Of a stretch of DNA of 64,000 nt, positions 1 to 9,403 are shown one piece after another. The notes beneath the pieces are model-generated. The model ran no database searches. It saw only the letters and a program-made list of their open reading frames with translations, and was not told the origin of the DNA. The DNA is taken from assembly GCF_000472705.1 (NCBI RefSeq), contig NZ_AXAE01000008.1:62001-126000 (forward strand), given 5' to 3'. Numbering within the stretch: the first letter of the stretch is position 1; every line of letters begins with the position of its first letter. A program made the position numbers and the translations under genes. Source of the stretch: Mesorhizobium erdmanii USDA 3471 (GTDB lineage: Bacteria > Pseudomonadota > Alphaproteobacteria > Rhizobiales > Rhizobiaceae).

Positions 1-236
1 TGCGCATCGGCGGCGCCGATGATTTCACCGAACACGGCCGGATGGCCATCCGTCTCGATGATCTCGACGGTCGGGAACCCGGCACGCGTCAGCCGTTGAG
101 CGACGAAGTTTGCGGCCGAACGGATACCGTCGCGATAGGCCGGATCGGTGCTGACGCTCGGGATCCGGCAGAACGCCTTCAGGTCTTCCAAGGCTTCGTC
201 GGCGTGGGCGACGAGATAGGCCTCGACGGCGCTCAC
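1..236 (-). CDS. M20-family metallopeptidase, N-terminal part (cut by window edge)
   Basis: Only the first 78 or so residues are inside the window; the gene continues beyond base 1. The visible N-terminus contains FCRIPSVSTDPAY, the characteristic opening of M20 dipeptidases/deacylases (ArgE/DapE/carnosinase-like), which are zinc hydrolases of short peptides or N-acyl amino acids. The metal-binding residues would lie outside the window. The start is a GTG at 236 that overlaps the TGA of the upstream SDR gene (GTGA), so translation is probably coupled. It is the last visible gene of the minus-strand run that begins with the GntR regulator at 3703. A peptidase here fits the divergent peptide-type ABC transporter. 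The family call is reasonable, the substrate unknown. Confidence 0.8.
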   Translation of the reverse strand, partial: MSAVEAYLVAHADEALEDLKAFCRIPSVSTDPAYRDGIRSAANFVAQRLTRAGFPTVEIIETDGHPAVFGEIIGAADA

Positions 237-991
237 TTGCCGCCGTCCACGCTGATCACCTGGCCGCTGACCCAGCCGGCGAAATCGGAGGCGAAGAACA
301 TCACCATCGCCGCGATGTCGTCGGGCGAGCCGAGCCGCTTCATCGCGATATTCTGGAGCAGTTTCTGCTGGCCGTCCTCGCCCATCGCCTCCCATTGCCG
401 CTCGGTGCTGGGATTGGAGCGCACGAAACCGGGCGCGACGTTGTTGACTGTGATGTTCCACGGTCCGAGTTCATGCGCGAGCTGGCGTGTCAGCCCGATC
501 TGGCCGGCCTTGGCGCTGGCGTAGGCCTGGATGCCGGTGAGGCTGATGCCGAGCCCGGCGCCGCTGGAGATGTTGATGACGCGCCCATAGCGGCGCATTT
601 TCATGCCGGGCGCCACGGCCTGCGTCATGAAGAAGGCGCCGGAGAGATTGACGTCGAAAATCGTCTGCCAGTCGGTCTGCGAGATGTCCTCCAGCGGTCG
701 GCCAACCTGCCCGCGCACGCCGCCGGCATTGTTGATGAGGATATCCACCGCGCCCGCATCAGCCTCGATCGCGCCGACGACCAGTTGTACACCGCCGCGA
801 TTGCCGACATCCACGACATGCGGGCGGCAATTTTCGCCGCAGAGTTGATGGGTTTCCGCAAGGCCGGCTTCGTTGACGTCCAGGATATGAACCGCCGCGC
901 CGCGTTCGGCGAATGCTTTGGCGATCGCACGGCCAAATCCATGCGCCGCGCCGGTGACGATGACGGTTCGCTTGTCGAAACTTATGTTCAT
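233..991 (-). CDS. SDR family oxidoreductase
   Basis: A classical short-chain dehydrogenase/reductase of 252 residues. The cofactor motif TGAAHGFG is at residues 13-20, Asp38 at the end of beta-2 suggests NAD(H) rather than NADP(H), NNAG is at 87-90, and the catalytic Ser143, Tyr157 and Lys161 are present. The C-terminus ends in the usual SGQVISVDGG. The start ATG overlaps the stop of the upstream ketopantoate-reductase-like gene by four bases (ATGA), and its own stop overlaps the next gene, so it sits inside one translationally coupled operon. The substrate cannot be read from the sequence; the operon suggests a hydroxy or keto compound released from an amide or peptide. Confidence 0.9.
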   Translation of the reverse strand: MNISFDKRTVIVTGAAHGFGRAIAKAFAERGAAVHILDVNEAGLAETHQLCGENCRPHVVDVGNRGGVQLVVGAIEADAGAVDILINNAGGVRGQVGRPLEDISQTDWQTIFDVNLSGAFFMTQAVAPGMKMRRYGRVINISSGAGLGISLTGIQAYASAKAGQIGLTRQLAHELGPWNITVNNVAPGFVRSNPSTERQWEAMGEDGQQKLLQNIAMKRLGSPDDIAAMVMFFASDFAGWVSGQVISVDGGK

Positions 992-2034
992 TGGGCGCTT
1001 GCCGGAGTGCTCGGCATGACTTTGGCCAGTTCATCGAGATTGCTCATAACGAGCCGCCGCTTACCGTCCTCGATCTCGTGGATCATCTCGACGGTGCGCG
1101 ACGTCAACGGCGTCGCGATACCGAGTTCTCGCCCGATCTCGACGATCGGGAGAATCTGCGCATCGACCTCCGTCTTGCGCTTGCGGATGGCGAGGTCGCG
1201 CCAGATGCCGGTATGCGATTTCGCCGACCGACGGTTGTGAATCACCATATCGTTGAAGGAACGATCGGTGGCGGCCTTGGGTGATCCTGGCGCGAACGCG
1301 CTCGGGTCAAAGCCGTCGAACGCTTCGACCTTGACCCCATTCGCCTTGGCGACGGCTCCAACTTCCAGTCCCACCGCCGAGAGGACCGCGCGATAGCGCG
1401 TGTCGGCAAACACATCGGCTATCGAATCGTCCGTCAGCGCCGTGGCGAAGAGCAGCGCGCCATAGATCATCTTGCCCCAGAGATAGCCCCAGATGTTGTC
1501 GGTGAGCACCGCTTTCGGCTCGAAATCCTGCATCAGGCGGTGCAGCTCTTCGATGCGCGGGGTTCGCTTGCCGTCGAGTTCGCCGATCACCACCGCGCCA
1601 TGGCCGCTGTAATGGACCACGCCCGGCTCCAGGTAATCCGCGCCGAAATTGACGAAACAGCCGATCGTGCGCTGGTTGCCGACGATTTCGGCGATGGTGA
1701 GTTCGTTCAACCCGTTCTGCGCCGAGATCACGCAGCCGCCATCGGCCAGATGAGGCAACAGCGCAGTCGCGGCAATGCGCGTATGGTGCGCCTTGACGCA
1801 CAGGAAAATCCGCTCGAAACGGCCATTTACGGCGGCAGGAAGGAAGGCCGGTGCCTTCACTACATCCTGAAGGATCGGCCCGGCGATGCGCAAGCCATCG
1901 GCGTTTATCGCCTTGACGTGGCCGACATCACTGTCGACGAAAGTGACGGCATGGCCGGCGCGGATGAAGGCAGCGCCGAGCGTGCCGCCGATCGCTCCGG
2001 CGCCCCAAATCAGGATCGGTCCGGTCTCATTCAT
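988..2034 (-). CDS. Ketopantoate reductase (ApbA/PanE)-like oxidoreductase
   Basis: A 348-residue protein with an N-terminal Rossmann fold (GAGAIGG from residue 11) and the layout of the ApbA/PanE 2-dehydropantoate 2-reductase family. That family reduces 2-keto acids with NADPH. I chose the ATG at 2034 because it overlaps the stop of the creatininase gene as ATGA; an ATG two codons upstream (2040) is also possible. Its place in a catabolic operon, beside a creatininase-like hydrolase and an SDR, argues against the housekeeping pantothenate role and for a paralogue with another keto-acid substrate. That last step is inference from context only. Confidence 0.85.
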   Translation of the reverse strand: MNETGPILIWGAGAIGGTLGAAFIRAGHAVTFVDSDVGHVKAINADGLRIAGPILQDVVKAPAFLPAAVNGRFERIFLCVKAHHTRIAATALLPHLADGGCVISAQNGLNELTIAEIVGNQRTIGCFVNFGADYLEPGVVHYSGHGAVVIGELDGKRTPRIEELHRLMQDFEPKAVLTDNIWGYLWGKMIYGALLFATALTDDSIADVFADTRYRAVLSAVGLEVGAVAKANGVKVEAFDGFDPSAFAPGSPKAATDRSFNDMVIHNRRSAKSHTGIWRDLAIRKRKTEVDAQILPIVEIGRELGIATPLTSRTVEMIHEIEDGKRRLVMSNLDELAKVMPSTPASAQ

Positions 2035-2732
2035 GACCATGGACCTTCGAGCAGATCACGCGTCTCGTTGACCGCGATGTCCCAGATCGCCTGCATGTCC
2101 TCGTCCGGGCGCTCGTAATAACCACCGAAATTGCCGTCGCCGAGATAGTCGCGAACCGCCTCGGGCGACATCAACCGCATGCGGGCAAGGTCGATCATCG
2201 GCTTCTGCTGCGTCGGCGGTTTCGCGCCGGCAAGCCGGGTCCAGGGGAAATTCTCCATCCAGGAGGCGTGGGAGGCGACCGGATCGATCTCGAGCACCTT
2301 GCCCATCGTCGCGGGGGCGGCCCACCAATTGTGGAATTTTATCGCGGTATCCGGATTGTCGGCCATCCATTCGATTGCCAGGGCGCCGGCCGGCTGGTTG
2401 CCGCCATGGCCGTTGACGATCAGGATTCGCCGGAACCCATGCGCGCGCATGCCGTCGAGGATATCCCTGACGAGGCGTATGTAGGTCTCGATGCGCAGGC
2501 TGATCGAACCAGGATAGGCCATGAAATAGGGCGTCAATCCATAGGCGACGACCGGGAACACCGGAATGCCAAGCGGCTCGGCCGCTTCCGCCGCCACGCG
2601 CTCAGAGAGGATCGAATCGACCGACAACGAGAGATGCGCGTGTTGCTCCGTGCTGCCGAGCGGAAGGATCGCGCGGTCATCCTGGCCGAGAAATTGCTCG
2701 ACCTGCCGCCAGTTGCATTCGGAAATTCTCAC
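2031..2732 (-). CDS. Creatininase family protein
   Basis: A 233-residue member of the creatininase superfamily of metal-dependent cyclic-amide hydrolases. The N-terminal motif LPLGSTEQHAHLSLSVDS carries the metal ligands (Glu29, His31 and Asp39 by family analogy). The second hallmark NGHGGN is also present. The usual motif is EQHGxHLP, so the HAH and LSL here are slightly divergent. The start is a GTG at 2732 that overlaps the stop of the GntR regulator gene (GTGA), with a purine-rich AAGGAAGG just upstream. The family includes creatininase, MftE-like and FAPy deformylase-like enzymes, so the substrate is not determined. The operon suggests a ring-opening or amide-hydrolysis step. Confidence 0.87.
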   Translation of the reverse strand: MRISECNWRQVEQFLGQDDRAILPLGSTEQHAHLSLSVDSILSERVAAEAAEPLGIPVFPVVAYGLTPYFMAYPGSISLRIETYIRLVRDILDGMRAHGFRRILIVNGHGGNQPAGALAIEWMADNPDTAIKFHNWWAAPATMGKVLEIDPVASHASWMENFPWTRLAGAKPPTQQKPMIDLARMRLMSPEAVRDYLGDGNFGGYYERPDEDMQAIWDIAVNETRDLLEGPWS

Positions 2733-3703
2733 GACGCCTTCCTTTCCTCGTGCGTTGCATTGATCAGCGGCACCAGCACACGCTCGATTTCGGCGGTGTC
2801 GGGGGCATGCCGGTATTCGAATGCGGTGACACGCCCCTGCAATTTCGCCAGGACATCCTCGGCGCCGCTGGCGAACACGACGACATCGGACGCGCCGAGC
2901 AGACCCTCCAGATCCGGCGTTTCGAGCGTAGCGCCTGTCAGATGCTCGACATGGGGGGCGAAGCGCTGGACGCCGGCCTTCATGATCGGCAAGAAATCCG
3001 GGAACCTGGAGATAACAGCGACGCGCGCCAGCGAATCCAGCGCGGCCAGCGCCTTTCGGGTTTCTTCCGAAGGGATGAAGCTGATCGACACCACCTTGGT
3101 GTTGGGGACTAGCGACATCACCTCGCGCTGGCGATTGACGAAGGTGACGGCGAGATCGGCCGAATTGGCGCGTGCACGGGCGGCGGGGTCACGTTCAATC
3201 GCCGAGATCGTCAGCGGCTCGACGGCCACGCTATTTCCGAGGCGCGCGGCGATGAAGCGCGAATAGCTGGCGGTGGCGTCGGTGAACAATCCGATCATGA
3301 CGATCTTGGTCCGGGCACCTATGCTGTCGCGATAGAAGGCGCGCGCGCTGACCAGTGAGACGAGTTCGGCCGGCCGGATCCCCGCGGCGGTTCCGGCGTC
3401 AATCAGCGCGTCGATCCGCCTGTGCAGTTCCATCGCCTCCGGACGGGCGGCGAGCCGTGCATGCCCGCTGCTGGTGACGAAGGAGCCGGAACCGGGACGC
3501 GTTTCGATCATGCCGGAAGCCTTGAGGTCGCCATAGACCTGGCTGACCGTCATTGGGGCCACGCCGATGCGCTCGGCCAGTTCCCTGACCGACGGGAGCA
3601 GTTCTCCCGGCAGCAATTGGCCGCAGGCGATGCCGTATTCGATCAATCCCTGCAACTGCGTGCGCAGAGGCACTGGCAGATCGCGGTCAACCGAGAACTC
3701 CAT
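2729..3703 (-). CDS. GntR-family transcriptional regulator
   Basis: A 324-residue regulator with an N-terminal winged helix (about residues 8-73). It has the GntR pattern LLPSVRELAERIGVAPMTV followed by a wing ending GSGSF. The C-terminal 230 residues are neither a FadR FCD domain nor an aminotransferase domain. They read like an alternating alpha/beta effector fold resembling a periplasmic-binding-protein-like sensor, but I cannot name it. It is the first gene of the minus-strand operon and is divergent from the ABC transporter, so it very likely controls both directions. No TM segment is visible. The start ATG at 3703 has GGA nine bases upstream. Confidence 0.88.
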   Translation of the reverse strand: MEFSVDRDLPVPLRTQLQGLIEYGIACGQLLPGELLPSVRELAERIGVAPMTVSQVYGDLKASGMIETRPGSGSFVTSSGHARLAARPEAMELHRRIDALIDAGTAAGIRPAELVSLVSARAFYRDSIGARTKIVMIGLFTDATASYSRFIAARLGNSVAVEPLTISAIERDPAARARANSADLAVTFVNRQREVMSLVPNTKVVSISFIPSEETRKALAALDSLARVAVISRFPDFLPIMKAGVQRFAPHVEHLTGATLETPDLEGLLGASDVVVFASGAEDVLAKLQGRVTAFEYRHAPDTAEIERVLVPLINATHEERKAS

Positions 3704-3891
3704 TCAGGTCAGTCCAATCAAGTGTATCATCCACCTATAACGCTTAGTCCGGTCGATCTTGGGTGACAAGCACGTTCTTGCGCCAGAGCAACGGATTTGA
3801 TGGGACAATCCCGTTGACAGGATAGGCCACGCATGAAAACGTTATGGCCAACAAGAACACTTAAAATTCCTCTGGAGGTACGGGAGCCGTC
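3704..3891. promoter_or_regulatory. Divergent promoter region between gntR and the peptide ABC transporter
   Basis: This 188-base gap must carry both promoters. A near-perfect palindrome CAAGCACGTTCTTG lies at 3767-3780 (one mismatched pair) and is the best candidate binding site for the adjacent GntR protein. A TTGACA hexamer at 3812-3817 could be a -35 box for the transporter, but I see no convincing -10 at the right distance. A GGAGGT and a GGGAG precede the transporter ATG. The operator assignment is inference. Confidence 0.4.
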
Positions 3892-5469
3892 ATGAACATG
3901 CTCGTCAAGGCTGCGCTGAGCGCGGCACTTCTCGTTGGAACCAGCTACAGTGCGCTTGCTGTCGAACGCGGCGGCACGCTGAAATACGGCCGCTATGCGG
4001 ACAGCCTCTTTCTCGATCCGGTGCTCAATGATGCCAATGTCGACATCTGGGTCCTGTCCAATCTCTACGATACGCTGATCCAGCCCACCGACGACGGCAA
4101 GGGCCTGAAGCCGGGCCTGGCGACGGAATGGAAGGTCGCCGACGATGGGCTTTCCGTCACGCTGACATTGCGCGACGGCATCAAATTCTCCGATGGATCG
4201 CCGATCACCCCAGCCGATGTACAATGGTCGCTGAAGCGCGCCGCCGATCCGAAGAAAGGCATCTGGAATTTCCTGGTTGGCTCGATCCAGGACGTGACCA
4301 CCGCAGGCGATCACACCGTCATCATCAAGCTCAAGAACACCGATCCGGCGATCCTCGCCGCGCTCACCGTGTTCAACACCGCGATCCTGCCGATGAAGGC
4401 GTTCGAAGCCTCGCAAGGGACGACCGACGAGGAAAAGGCGAAGAGCTTCTCGGCGCATCCGATCAGCTCAGGTCCGTTCGTCCTGCAATCATGGGACCAC
4501 GGCCAGTCGATGAAGCTCACCCGCAACGAAAATTACTGGGCCAAGGGCGAGGACGGCAAGCCGCTGCCCTATCTCGACGGCATCGATTTCGAGGTGATCC
4601 CCGATGATGCCACACGCATCCTGAAATTGCAGTCGGGCGAGATCGATGGCGCGGAATTCATCCCCTATGCGCGCGTCGACGAATTGAAGCAGGCCGACGG
4701 CATCGACATGAAACTCTACCCGTCGACCCGCGTCGAATACATCACCATGAACGTGCGCCCGAAGATCGGCGACAAGGACAATCCGCTGTCGAACGAAAAA
4801 GTACGCCAAGCGATGAACTACGCGACAAACAAGGAAGCGATCATCCAGGTGGTGACCCATGGCGTGGGGTCGCAGATGACCTCGTTCATGTCCTCGGCGA
4901 CGCCGCTGCACAAGGGTGACAAGCCGCTCTATGCCTATGATCTCGACAAGGCCAAGCAGTTGATGAAGGACGCCGGTTTCGAGAGCGGCTTCCAAACCAG
5001 TCTGCTCGTGCTTGCCGGCAACCAGGACGAGATCGGCATCGCCACGGCGCTGCAGCAGATGTGGGGCCAGATCGGCATCAAGCTAGACTTGCAACAGGTC
5101 GACAATCCGAGCCGCACCCAGCAATACCGCGACGGCACGTTCACGATGCGCGAGGCGGCGTGGACCGACGACATCGCCGACCCGAACGAGATCGCTTCGT
5201 ACTTCGTCTATTCGCCGACCATCGGGGCGCTGCATAGCGGCTGGAAGAGCGACGAGGCCGACAAGCTTTTCGAAGCCTCGCAAAAAGAAACCGACGTCGC
5301 CAAGCGTACAGACCAATATGCCAAGATGCAGGACATCTACAACAGCAGCGGACCGATCGTCCCGCTCTACGAGACCCCCTATCCGGTCGCGTTGAGCAAG
5401 AAGGTGCAAGGCTTCGTGCAGATCCCGCTCGGCAACAATATCTTTGGCGCCGCGTGGCTGGAGAAGTAG
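3892..5469 (+). CDS. Peptide-type ABC transporter substrate-binding protein (SBP_bac_5)
   Basis: A 525-residue periplasmic binding protein of the DppA/OppA/NikA family. It starts with a typical signal peptide (basic MNMLVK, a hydrophobic core, then an ALA-type signal peptidase I site near residue 24). Family landmarks are readable: LKYGRYADSLFLDPV near the mature N-terminus, then the GLATEWKVADDGLSVTLTL strand and the ISSGPFVLQSW segment. It is the first gene of a plus-strand operon with two permeases and two ATPases, and probably captures a peptide or amide-containing solute. The ligand cannot be predicted; the neighbouring M32 and M20 peptidases and creatininase-like hydrolase favour a peptide-like or cyclic-amide compound. 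Confidence 0.92.
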   Translation: MNMLVKAALSAALLVGTSYSALAVERGGTLKYGRYADSLFLDPVLNDANVDIWVLSNLYDTLIQPTDDGKGLKPGLATEWKVADDGLSVTLTLRDGIKFSDGSPITPADVQWSLKRAADPKKGIWNFLVGSIQDVTTAGDHTVIIKLKNTDPAILAALTVFNTAILPMKAFEASQGTTDEEKAKSFSAHPISSGPFVLQSWDHGQSMKLTRNENYWAKGEDGKPLPYLDGIDFEVIPDDATRILKLQSGEIDGAEFIPYARVDELKQADGIDMKLYPSTRVEYITMNVRPKIGDKDNPLSNEKVRQAMNYATNKEAIIQVVTHGVGSQMTSFMSSATPLHKGDKPLYAYDLDKAKQLMKDAGFESGFQTSLLVLAGNQDEIGIATALQQMWGQIGIKLDLQQVDNPSRTQQYRDGTFTMREAAWTDDIADPNEIASYFVYSPTIGALHSGWKSDEADKLFEASQKETDVAKRTDQYAKMQDIYNSSGPIVPLYETPYPVALSKKVQGFVQIPLGNNIFGAAWLEK

Positions 5470-5545
5470 GCTAACCGCCTGAGACGGCGAACGGTATGTC
5501 GTTCGCCGCCATTTCGCTCCAATTCAACAAGGTCTGGATCACCCT

Positions 5546-6484
5546 TTGCCGCTGTTGGGCTTCATTTTCCGACGAGTTCTGCAAACGATCCCGACCATCG
5601 CCTTCATCCTGGTGGTCACCTTCATCCTCGTCCGGCTTTTGCCGGGCGACCCGGCCAGCGCCATGCTCGGCGACCGCGCCATCGATGCCGACGTCCAGCG
5701 CATCAATGCCAAGCTCGGGCTCGACCAGCCGATTCCTGTGCAGTTCCTCTACTTCACCAAGGCGGTCTTTACCGGCGATCTCGGCAACTCGATCGGCCTG
5801 AAGCTGCCGGTGATCGAACTGATCGCGCACCGTCTCCCCGTCACATTGATGCTTACCGGAATGGCCGCCCTGATCGCGCTGCTGGTGGCGGTGCCGCTGT
5901 CCTTCGTCGCAGCGCTCAACCGTGGCGGCGCGCCGGACGCCATCATCCGCGGCACCTTCCAGATCGGCCTGTCGATGCCCGTCTTCTATGTCGGGTTGGT
6001 GCTGCTGACCGTATTTGCCGCTAAATTGCGCTGGTTTCCGGTCGGCGGCTATGGCCAGAACTTCCTCGACGATCTCTATCATCTCTTCCTTCCCGCCACG
6101 ACGCTGGCGCTCAGCCTTTCCGCCGTGCTCATGCGCAATCTGCGCGCCGCCATCATTGGGGTGGTCGGCGCCGACTATGTCGACTTTGCCCGCGCCAAGG
6201 GTCTTCGCGCCAGGGTGATCATGACGCGCCATGTCCTGCGCAATGCGCTGATTTCGACGGTGACGCTGTTCGGCCTGTCGATCGGCACGCTGCTCGGTGG
6301 CGCGGTCATCACCGAAACGGTGTTCGCGATCCCCGGCGCCGGACGGCTGATGATCGAGGCCATCTACGGCCGCGACTATCCCGTCATCCAGGGACTGACG
6401 ATCGCGTTGGCGCTGCTCGTGTCATTCACCTTTCTCCTGACCGACATCGTCCAGGCCTGGCTCGACCCACGGGTCGCCCGATGA
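5546..6484 (+). CDS. ABC transporter permease, DppB type
   Basis: A 312-residue inner-membrane permease with the N-terminal TM helix, the conserved LLPGDPA segment and five further hydrophobic segments. The coupling-helix motif reads as RAKGLRARVIMTRHVLRNA, the DppB/OppB version of the EAA loop. The protein begins with an unusual TTG at 5546, since no ATG is available in frame before the first TM helix; a second TTG three codons on is an alternative. The stop overlaps the next permease start (ATGA at 6481), so the two permease subunits are translationally coupled. It partners the DppC-type protein in the heterodimeric channel. Confidence 0.92.
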   Translation: MPLLGFIFRRVLQTIPTIAFILVVTFILVRLLPGDPASAMLGDRAIDADVQRINAKLGLDQPIPVQFLYFTKAVFTGDLGNSIGLKLPVIELIAHRLPVTLMLTGMAALIALLVAVPLSFVAALNRGGAPDAIIRGTFQIGLSMPVFYVGLVLLTVFAAKLRWFPVGGYGQNFLDDLYHLFLPATTLALSLSAVLMRNLRAAIIGVVGADYVDFARAKGLRARVIMTRHVLRNALISTVTLFGLSIGTLLGGAVITETVFAIPGAGRLMIEAIYGRDYPVIQGLTIALALLVSFTFLLTDIVQAWLDPRVAR

Positions 6485-7329
6485 GCGCGGGCGCCGTCCC
6501 AATCGCCCCGTCGGCGAAACGGCGCCGGGCATTGCCAGGCACGCTGGTTGGCGCGGTCATAGTGCTTGGCGCCAGCCTTGCCCTGGCGTTCTTTCCCAGT
6601 CTCTTCGCGCCCTACGATCCGACAGCCTTCGACTACAACGCCATCATGCAGGGCCCGAGTTGGGTGCACCCTTTCGGCACCGACAATTTCGGCCGCAACA
6701 TGCTCTCGCGTGTCATCCACGCCTATCGCATCGACATGCAGATCGCGGTGTTCGCCACGACGGGTCCGTTTGTCTTCGGCAGCATCGTCGGCGCCCTGGT
6801 CGGCTATGTGGGCGGCTGGGTGGAGGCGGTGTTCGGCCGCGTCGTCGACGCGGTCATCACCTTCCCGTTCCTCGTGCTGGTCATCGCCATCGTCTCGGTG
6901 CTCGGCCCCGGTCTGCGCAACATGTACATCGCCGTCGGTGTCGTCGACTGGGTGTTCTACGCAAGGCTGGTCTCCGCCGAGGTCAGGATCCAGCGCCGGC
7001 TCGACTATGCCGACGCGGCACGTGGCATGGGTTACGGCCATACGCGCATCATCTTCCGGCATCTGCTGCCCAACGCGATAACGCCGGCGGTGGTCTATTT
7101 GATGACCGACATGGCGCTCGCCATCCTGCTTGGCTCCAGTCTCGGCTATCTCGGCCTCGGCGCGCAGCCGCCGGCCGCGGAATGGGGCGTGCTGATCGCC
7201 GACGGCAAGAATTTCATGACCACCGCATGGTGGGTGTCCGTCTTCCCCGGCATCGCCATCGTCATTACTGGCCTGGGCTTCAGCCTCGCCGGCGACGCGC
7301 TGGCCGATTTGCTGAGGGTCAACCGATGA
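6481..7329 (+). CDS. ABC transporter permease, DppC type
   Basis: A 282-residue partner permease with the DppC/OppC signature: one N-terminal TM helix, then HPFGTDNFGRNMLSRV at the start of the transport domain and the EAA-type loop DAARGMGYGHTRIIFRHLLP. It ends with the conserved GxxLADLLR-like tail ([12 protein letters not shown]). It overlaps the preceding permease and the following ATPase by four bases each, which fits a fixed-stoichiometry transporter operon. The best alternative reading is a nickel or oligopeptide permease, since these cannot be separated by sequence alone. Confidence 0.92.
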   Translation: MSAGAVPIAPSAKRRRALPGTLVGAVIVLGASLALAFFPSLFAPYDPTAFDYNAIMQGPSWVHPFGTDNFGRNMLSRVIHAYRIDMQIAVFATTGPFVFGSIVGALVGYVGGWVEAVFGRVVDAVITFPFLVLVIAIVSVLGPGLRNMYIAVGVVDWVFYARLVSAEVRIQRRLDYADAARGMGYGHTRIIFRHLLPNAITPAVVYLMTDMALAILLGSSLGYLGLGAQPPAAEWGVLIADGKNFMTTAWWVSVFPGIAIVITGLGFSLAGDALADLLRVNR

Positions 7330-8342
7330 CAGCGCCGTCTCCAGATCGAAAGACAGCCGGCGGTGGGCTCAAGGTGCGCGGCCTCACCACCACCTTCGCG
7401 ACGCCACGAGGTCCGGCCGCCGTCGTCGACGGCATCAATCTCGATGTCGCGCCGGGCGAGATCGTCGGCCTGGTCGGCGAGTCGGGATCGGGCAAGAGCA
7501 TCACACTGCGCTCGATCGTGCGGCTGGTGCGCGAACCAGGCAAGGTGAGCGGTCAGGTCGAATGGCAGGGCCGCGACCTGATGGCGATGAGCGAGGCGGA
7601 TCTTCGAAAGGTGCGCGGGGCCGAGATCGCGATGATTTTTCAAGAGCCGATGACGGCGCTCAACCCCGTGCTGCCGGTCCGCCTGCAGATCGAGGAAAAT
7701 CTCAGCGCCCACAGCACGCTCGATCGCCGAGCCCGCCGTCAACGCGCGCTGGAACTGATGAACATCGTCGGCATTCCAGCCGCCGAACGGCGGCTCGACG
7801 AATACCCGCACCAGTTCTCCGGCGGCATGCGCCAGCGGGTGATGATTGCGATCGCGCTGGCCAGTTCGCCGAAGCTGCTGCTCGCCGACGAGCCGACAAC
7901 GGCGCTCGACGTGACCATCCAGGATCAGATCCTGAAGCTTATCCTCGACCTGCGCGACCGTTTCGGCATGAGCGTGGTGTTCGTCACCCATGATCTCGGC
8001 GTCGTCGCGGCGACCTGCGATCGCATGGCGGTGATGTATGCCGGGCGCATCGTCGAGACCGGCACGGTGACGCGGGTGTTCGCCGAGCCGCACCATCCCT
8101 ATACGCGTGGGCTGCTCGGTTCCGTGCCGCGCATCGGCGCCGAGCGCAGCATGCTTTTATCGATCGAGGGCACGCCACCGGGCCTGACCGACTTGCCGGA
8201 CGGCTGCGCTTTTCATCCACGCTGTTCCTTCGCCACTGACCGCTGCCGCGCCGAGCGTCCGCCGCTCGAAAGCTTCGCCGCCGGCAGGGAGGTCGCCTGC
8301 TTCCATCATCGGACAGTGGCCGCGATGGCGGAGGCGGCCTGA
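7326..8342 (+). CDS. ABC transporter ATP-binding protein, DppD type
   Basis: A 338-residue nucleotide-binding subunit. I set the start at the ATG at 7326, which overlaps the permease stop (ATGA); the same open frame continues upstream antiparallel to nothing, over the permease gene, and that part is a shadow. Walker A is GESGSGKS, the ABC signature is FSGGMRQR and Walker B is [12 protein letters not shown]. The C-terminal oligopeptide-transporter extension with its cysteine cluster ([14 protein letters not shown]) is present and typical of DppD/OppD. The stop shares its final A with the ATG of the next ATPase gene (TGATG). Confidence 0.92.
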   Translation: MTAPSPDRKTAGGGLKVRGLTTTFATPRGPAAVVDGINLDVAPGEIVGLVGESGSGKSITLRSIVRLVREPGKVSGQVEWQGRDLMAMSEADLRKVRGAEIAMIFQEPMTALNPVLPVRLQIEENLSAHSTLDRRARRQRALELMNIVGIPAAERRLDEYPHQFSGGMRQRVMIAIALASSPKLLLADEPTTALDVTIQDQILKLILDLRDRFGMSVVFVTHDLGVVAATCDRMAVMYAGRIVETGTVTRVFAEPHHPYTRGLLGSVPRIGAERSMLLSIEGTPPGLTDLPDGCAFHPRCSFATDRCRAERPPLESFAAGREVACFHHRTVAAMAEAA

Positions 8343-9361
8343 TGCGGGAAATGCCGCTGATCTCCGTTGAAGGCGTCTCCAAGCGGTTTCGCTTTCCCCG
8401 CACCGCGCCCGACATACTCACCGGCAGATCACCCGCCGCTGTCCATGCGTTGAACAATGTCGATCTGGAAGTGCATCGCGGCGAGACGCTGGGGGTCGTT
8501 GGCGAATCCGGCTGCGGAAAATCCACACTGGCGCGTTGTCTCGTGCGGCTCCTGGAGCCCGACGAAGGACTGGTGCGCTTCGACGGCCAGGACATCAGTC
8601 TGCTGCGCCCGGCGGAACGGCGCGCCTTCAACCGCCGCGTCCAGATGATCTTTCAGGATCCCTACTCCTCGCTCAACCCGCGCATGTCGGTGCGACAGGT
8701 TCTGTCCGAAGCGCTGAGCGTGCATGCGATGCGGCAAAAGGCCGATATCCCGGCGCGCATCACCGAGCTGCTGGGCCTTGTCCGCCTTCCGGCGGACGCC
8801 GCCGGCCGCTATCCGCACGAGTTCTCCGGCGGCCAGCGCCAGCGCATCGGCATCGCGCGCGCTCTTGCCGTCGAGCCGGAGGTGCTGATCGCCGACGAAC
8901 TGGTCTCCGCGCTCGACGTCTCGGTGCAGGCGCAGGTCATCAACCTTCTACTGGACCTGCAGGAACGGCTGAAGCTTACGGTCGTCTTCGTCGCGCATGA
9001 CCTCAGGCTGGTGCGCCACATCTCGCACCGCGTCGCGGTGATGTATCTGGGCAAAGTGGTCGAGATCAGCCCAACGGAAGCGCTGTTTGCAGCACCTCGC
9101 CACCCCTATTCGAAGGCGCTGCTCGATGCCGCGCCCGAACTCGATCCGGCGCGGCGAACGTGCGTGGCGGCGGCACGAGGCGAGCTCCCCAATCCCCTTG
9201 ACCTGCCCGCCGGCTGCCTGTTCAACACGCGATGCCCGTTCGCGTTCGAGCGTTGCCTTGCCGAGCGGCCGCACCTGTCCAACCGGGGGCCGGCCCACTT
9301 GGCTGCCTGTCACCTGACTGACTTCGGCAAACCGCCGCCCGCAACAATCGCTGCACAATGA
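8342..9361 (+). CDS. ABC transporter ATP-binding protein, DppF type
   Basis: A 339-residue second ATPase of the dipeptide-type transporter. Walker A is GESGCGKS and the signature FSGGQRQRIGIARAL. Walker B reads VLIADELVSALD, with Leu in place of the usual Pro after the catalytic Glu (normally DEPVSALD), a small oddity that leaves the Asp-Glu pair intact. The C-terminal zone includes the cysteine-containing CLFNTRCPFAFERC. It overlaps dppD by one base. Together with the other four genes this gives a complete DppABCDF-type importer. Confidence 0.92.
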   Translation: MREMPLISVEGVSKRFRFPRTAPDILTGRSPAAVHALNNVDLEVHRGETLGVVGESGCGKSTLARCLVRLLEPDEGLVRFDGQDISLLRPAERRAFNRRVQMIFQDPYSSLNPRMSVRQVLSEALSVHAMRQKADIPARITELLGLVRLPADAAGRYPHEFSGGQRQRIGIARALAVEPEVLIADELVSALDVSVQAQVINLLLDLQERLKLTVVFVAHDLRLVRHISHRVAVMYLGKVVEISPTEALFAAPRHPYSKALLDAAPELDPARRTCVAAARGELPNPLDLPAGCLFNTRCPFAFERCLAERPHLSNRGPAHLAACHLTDFGKPPPATIAAQ

Positions 9362-9403
9362 CCTGCTGAAGAACCGAATTTCCCAGATGGCTAAGAGACG
9401 CCG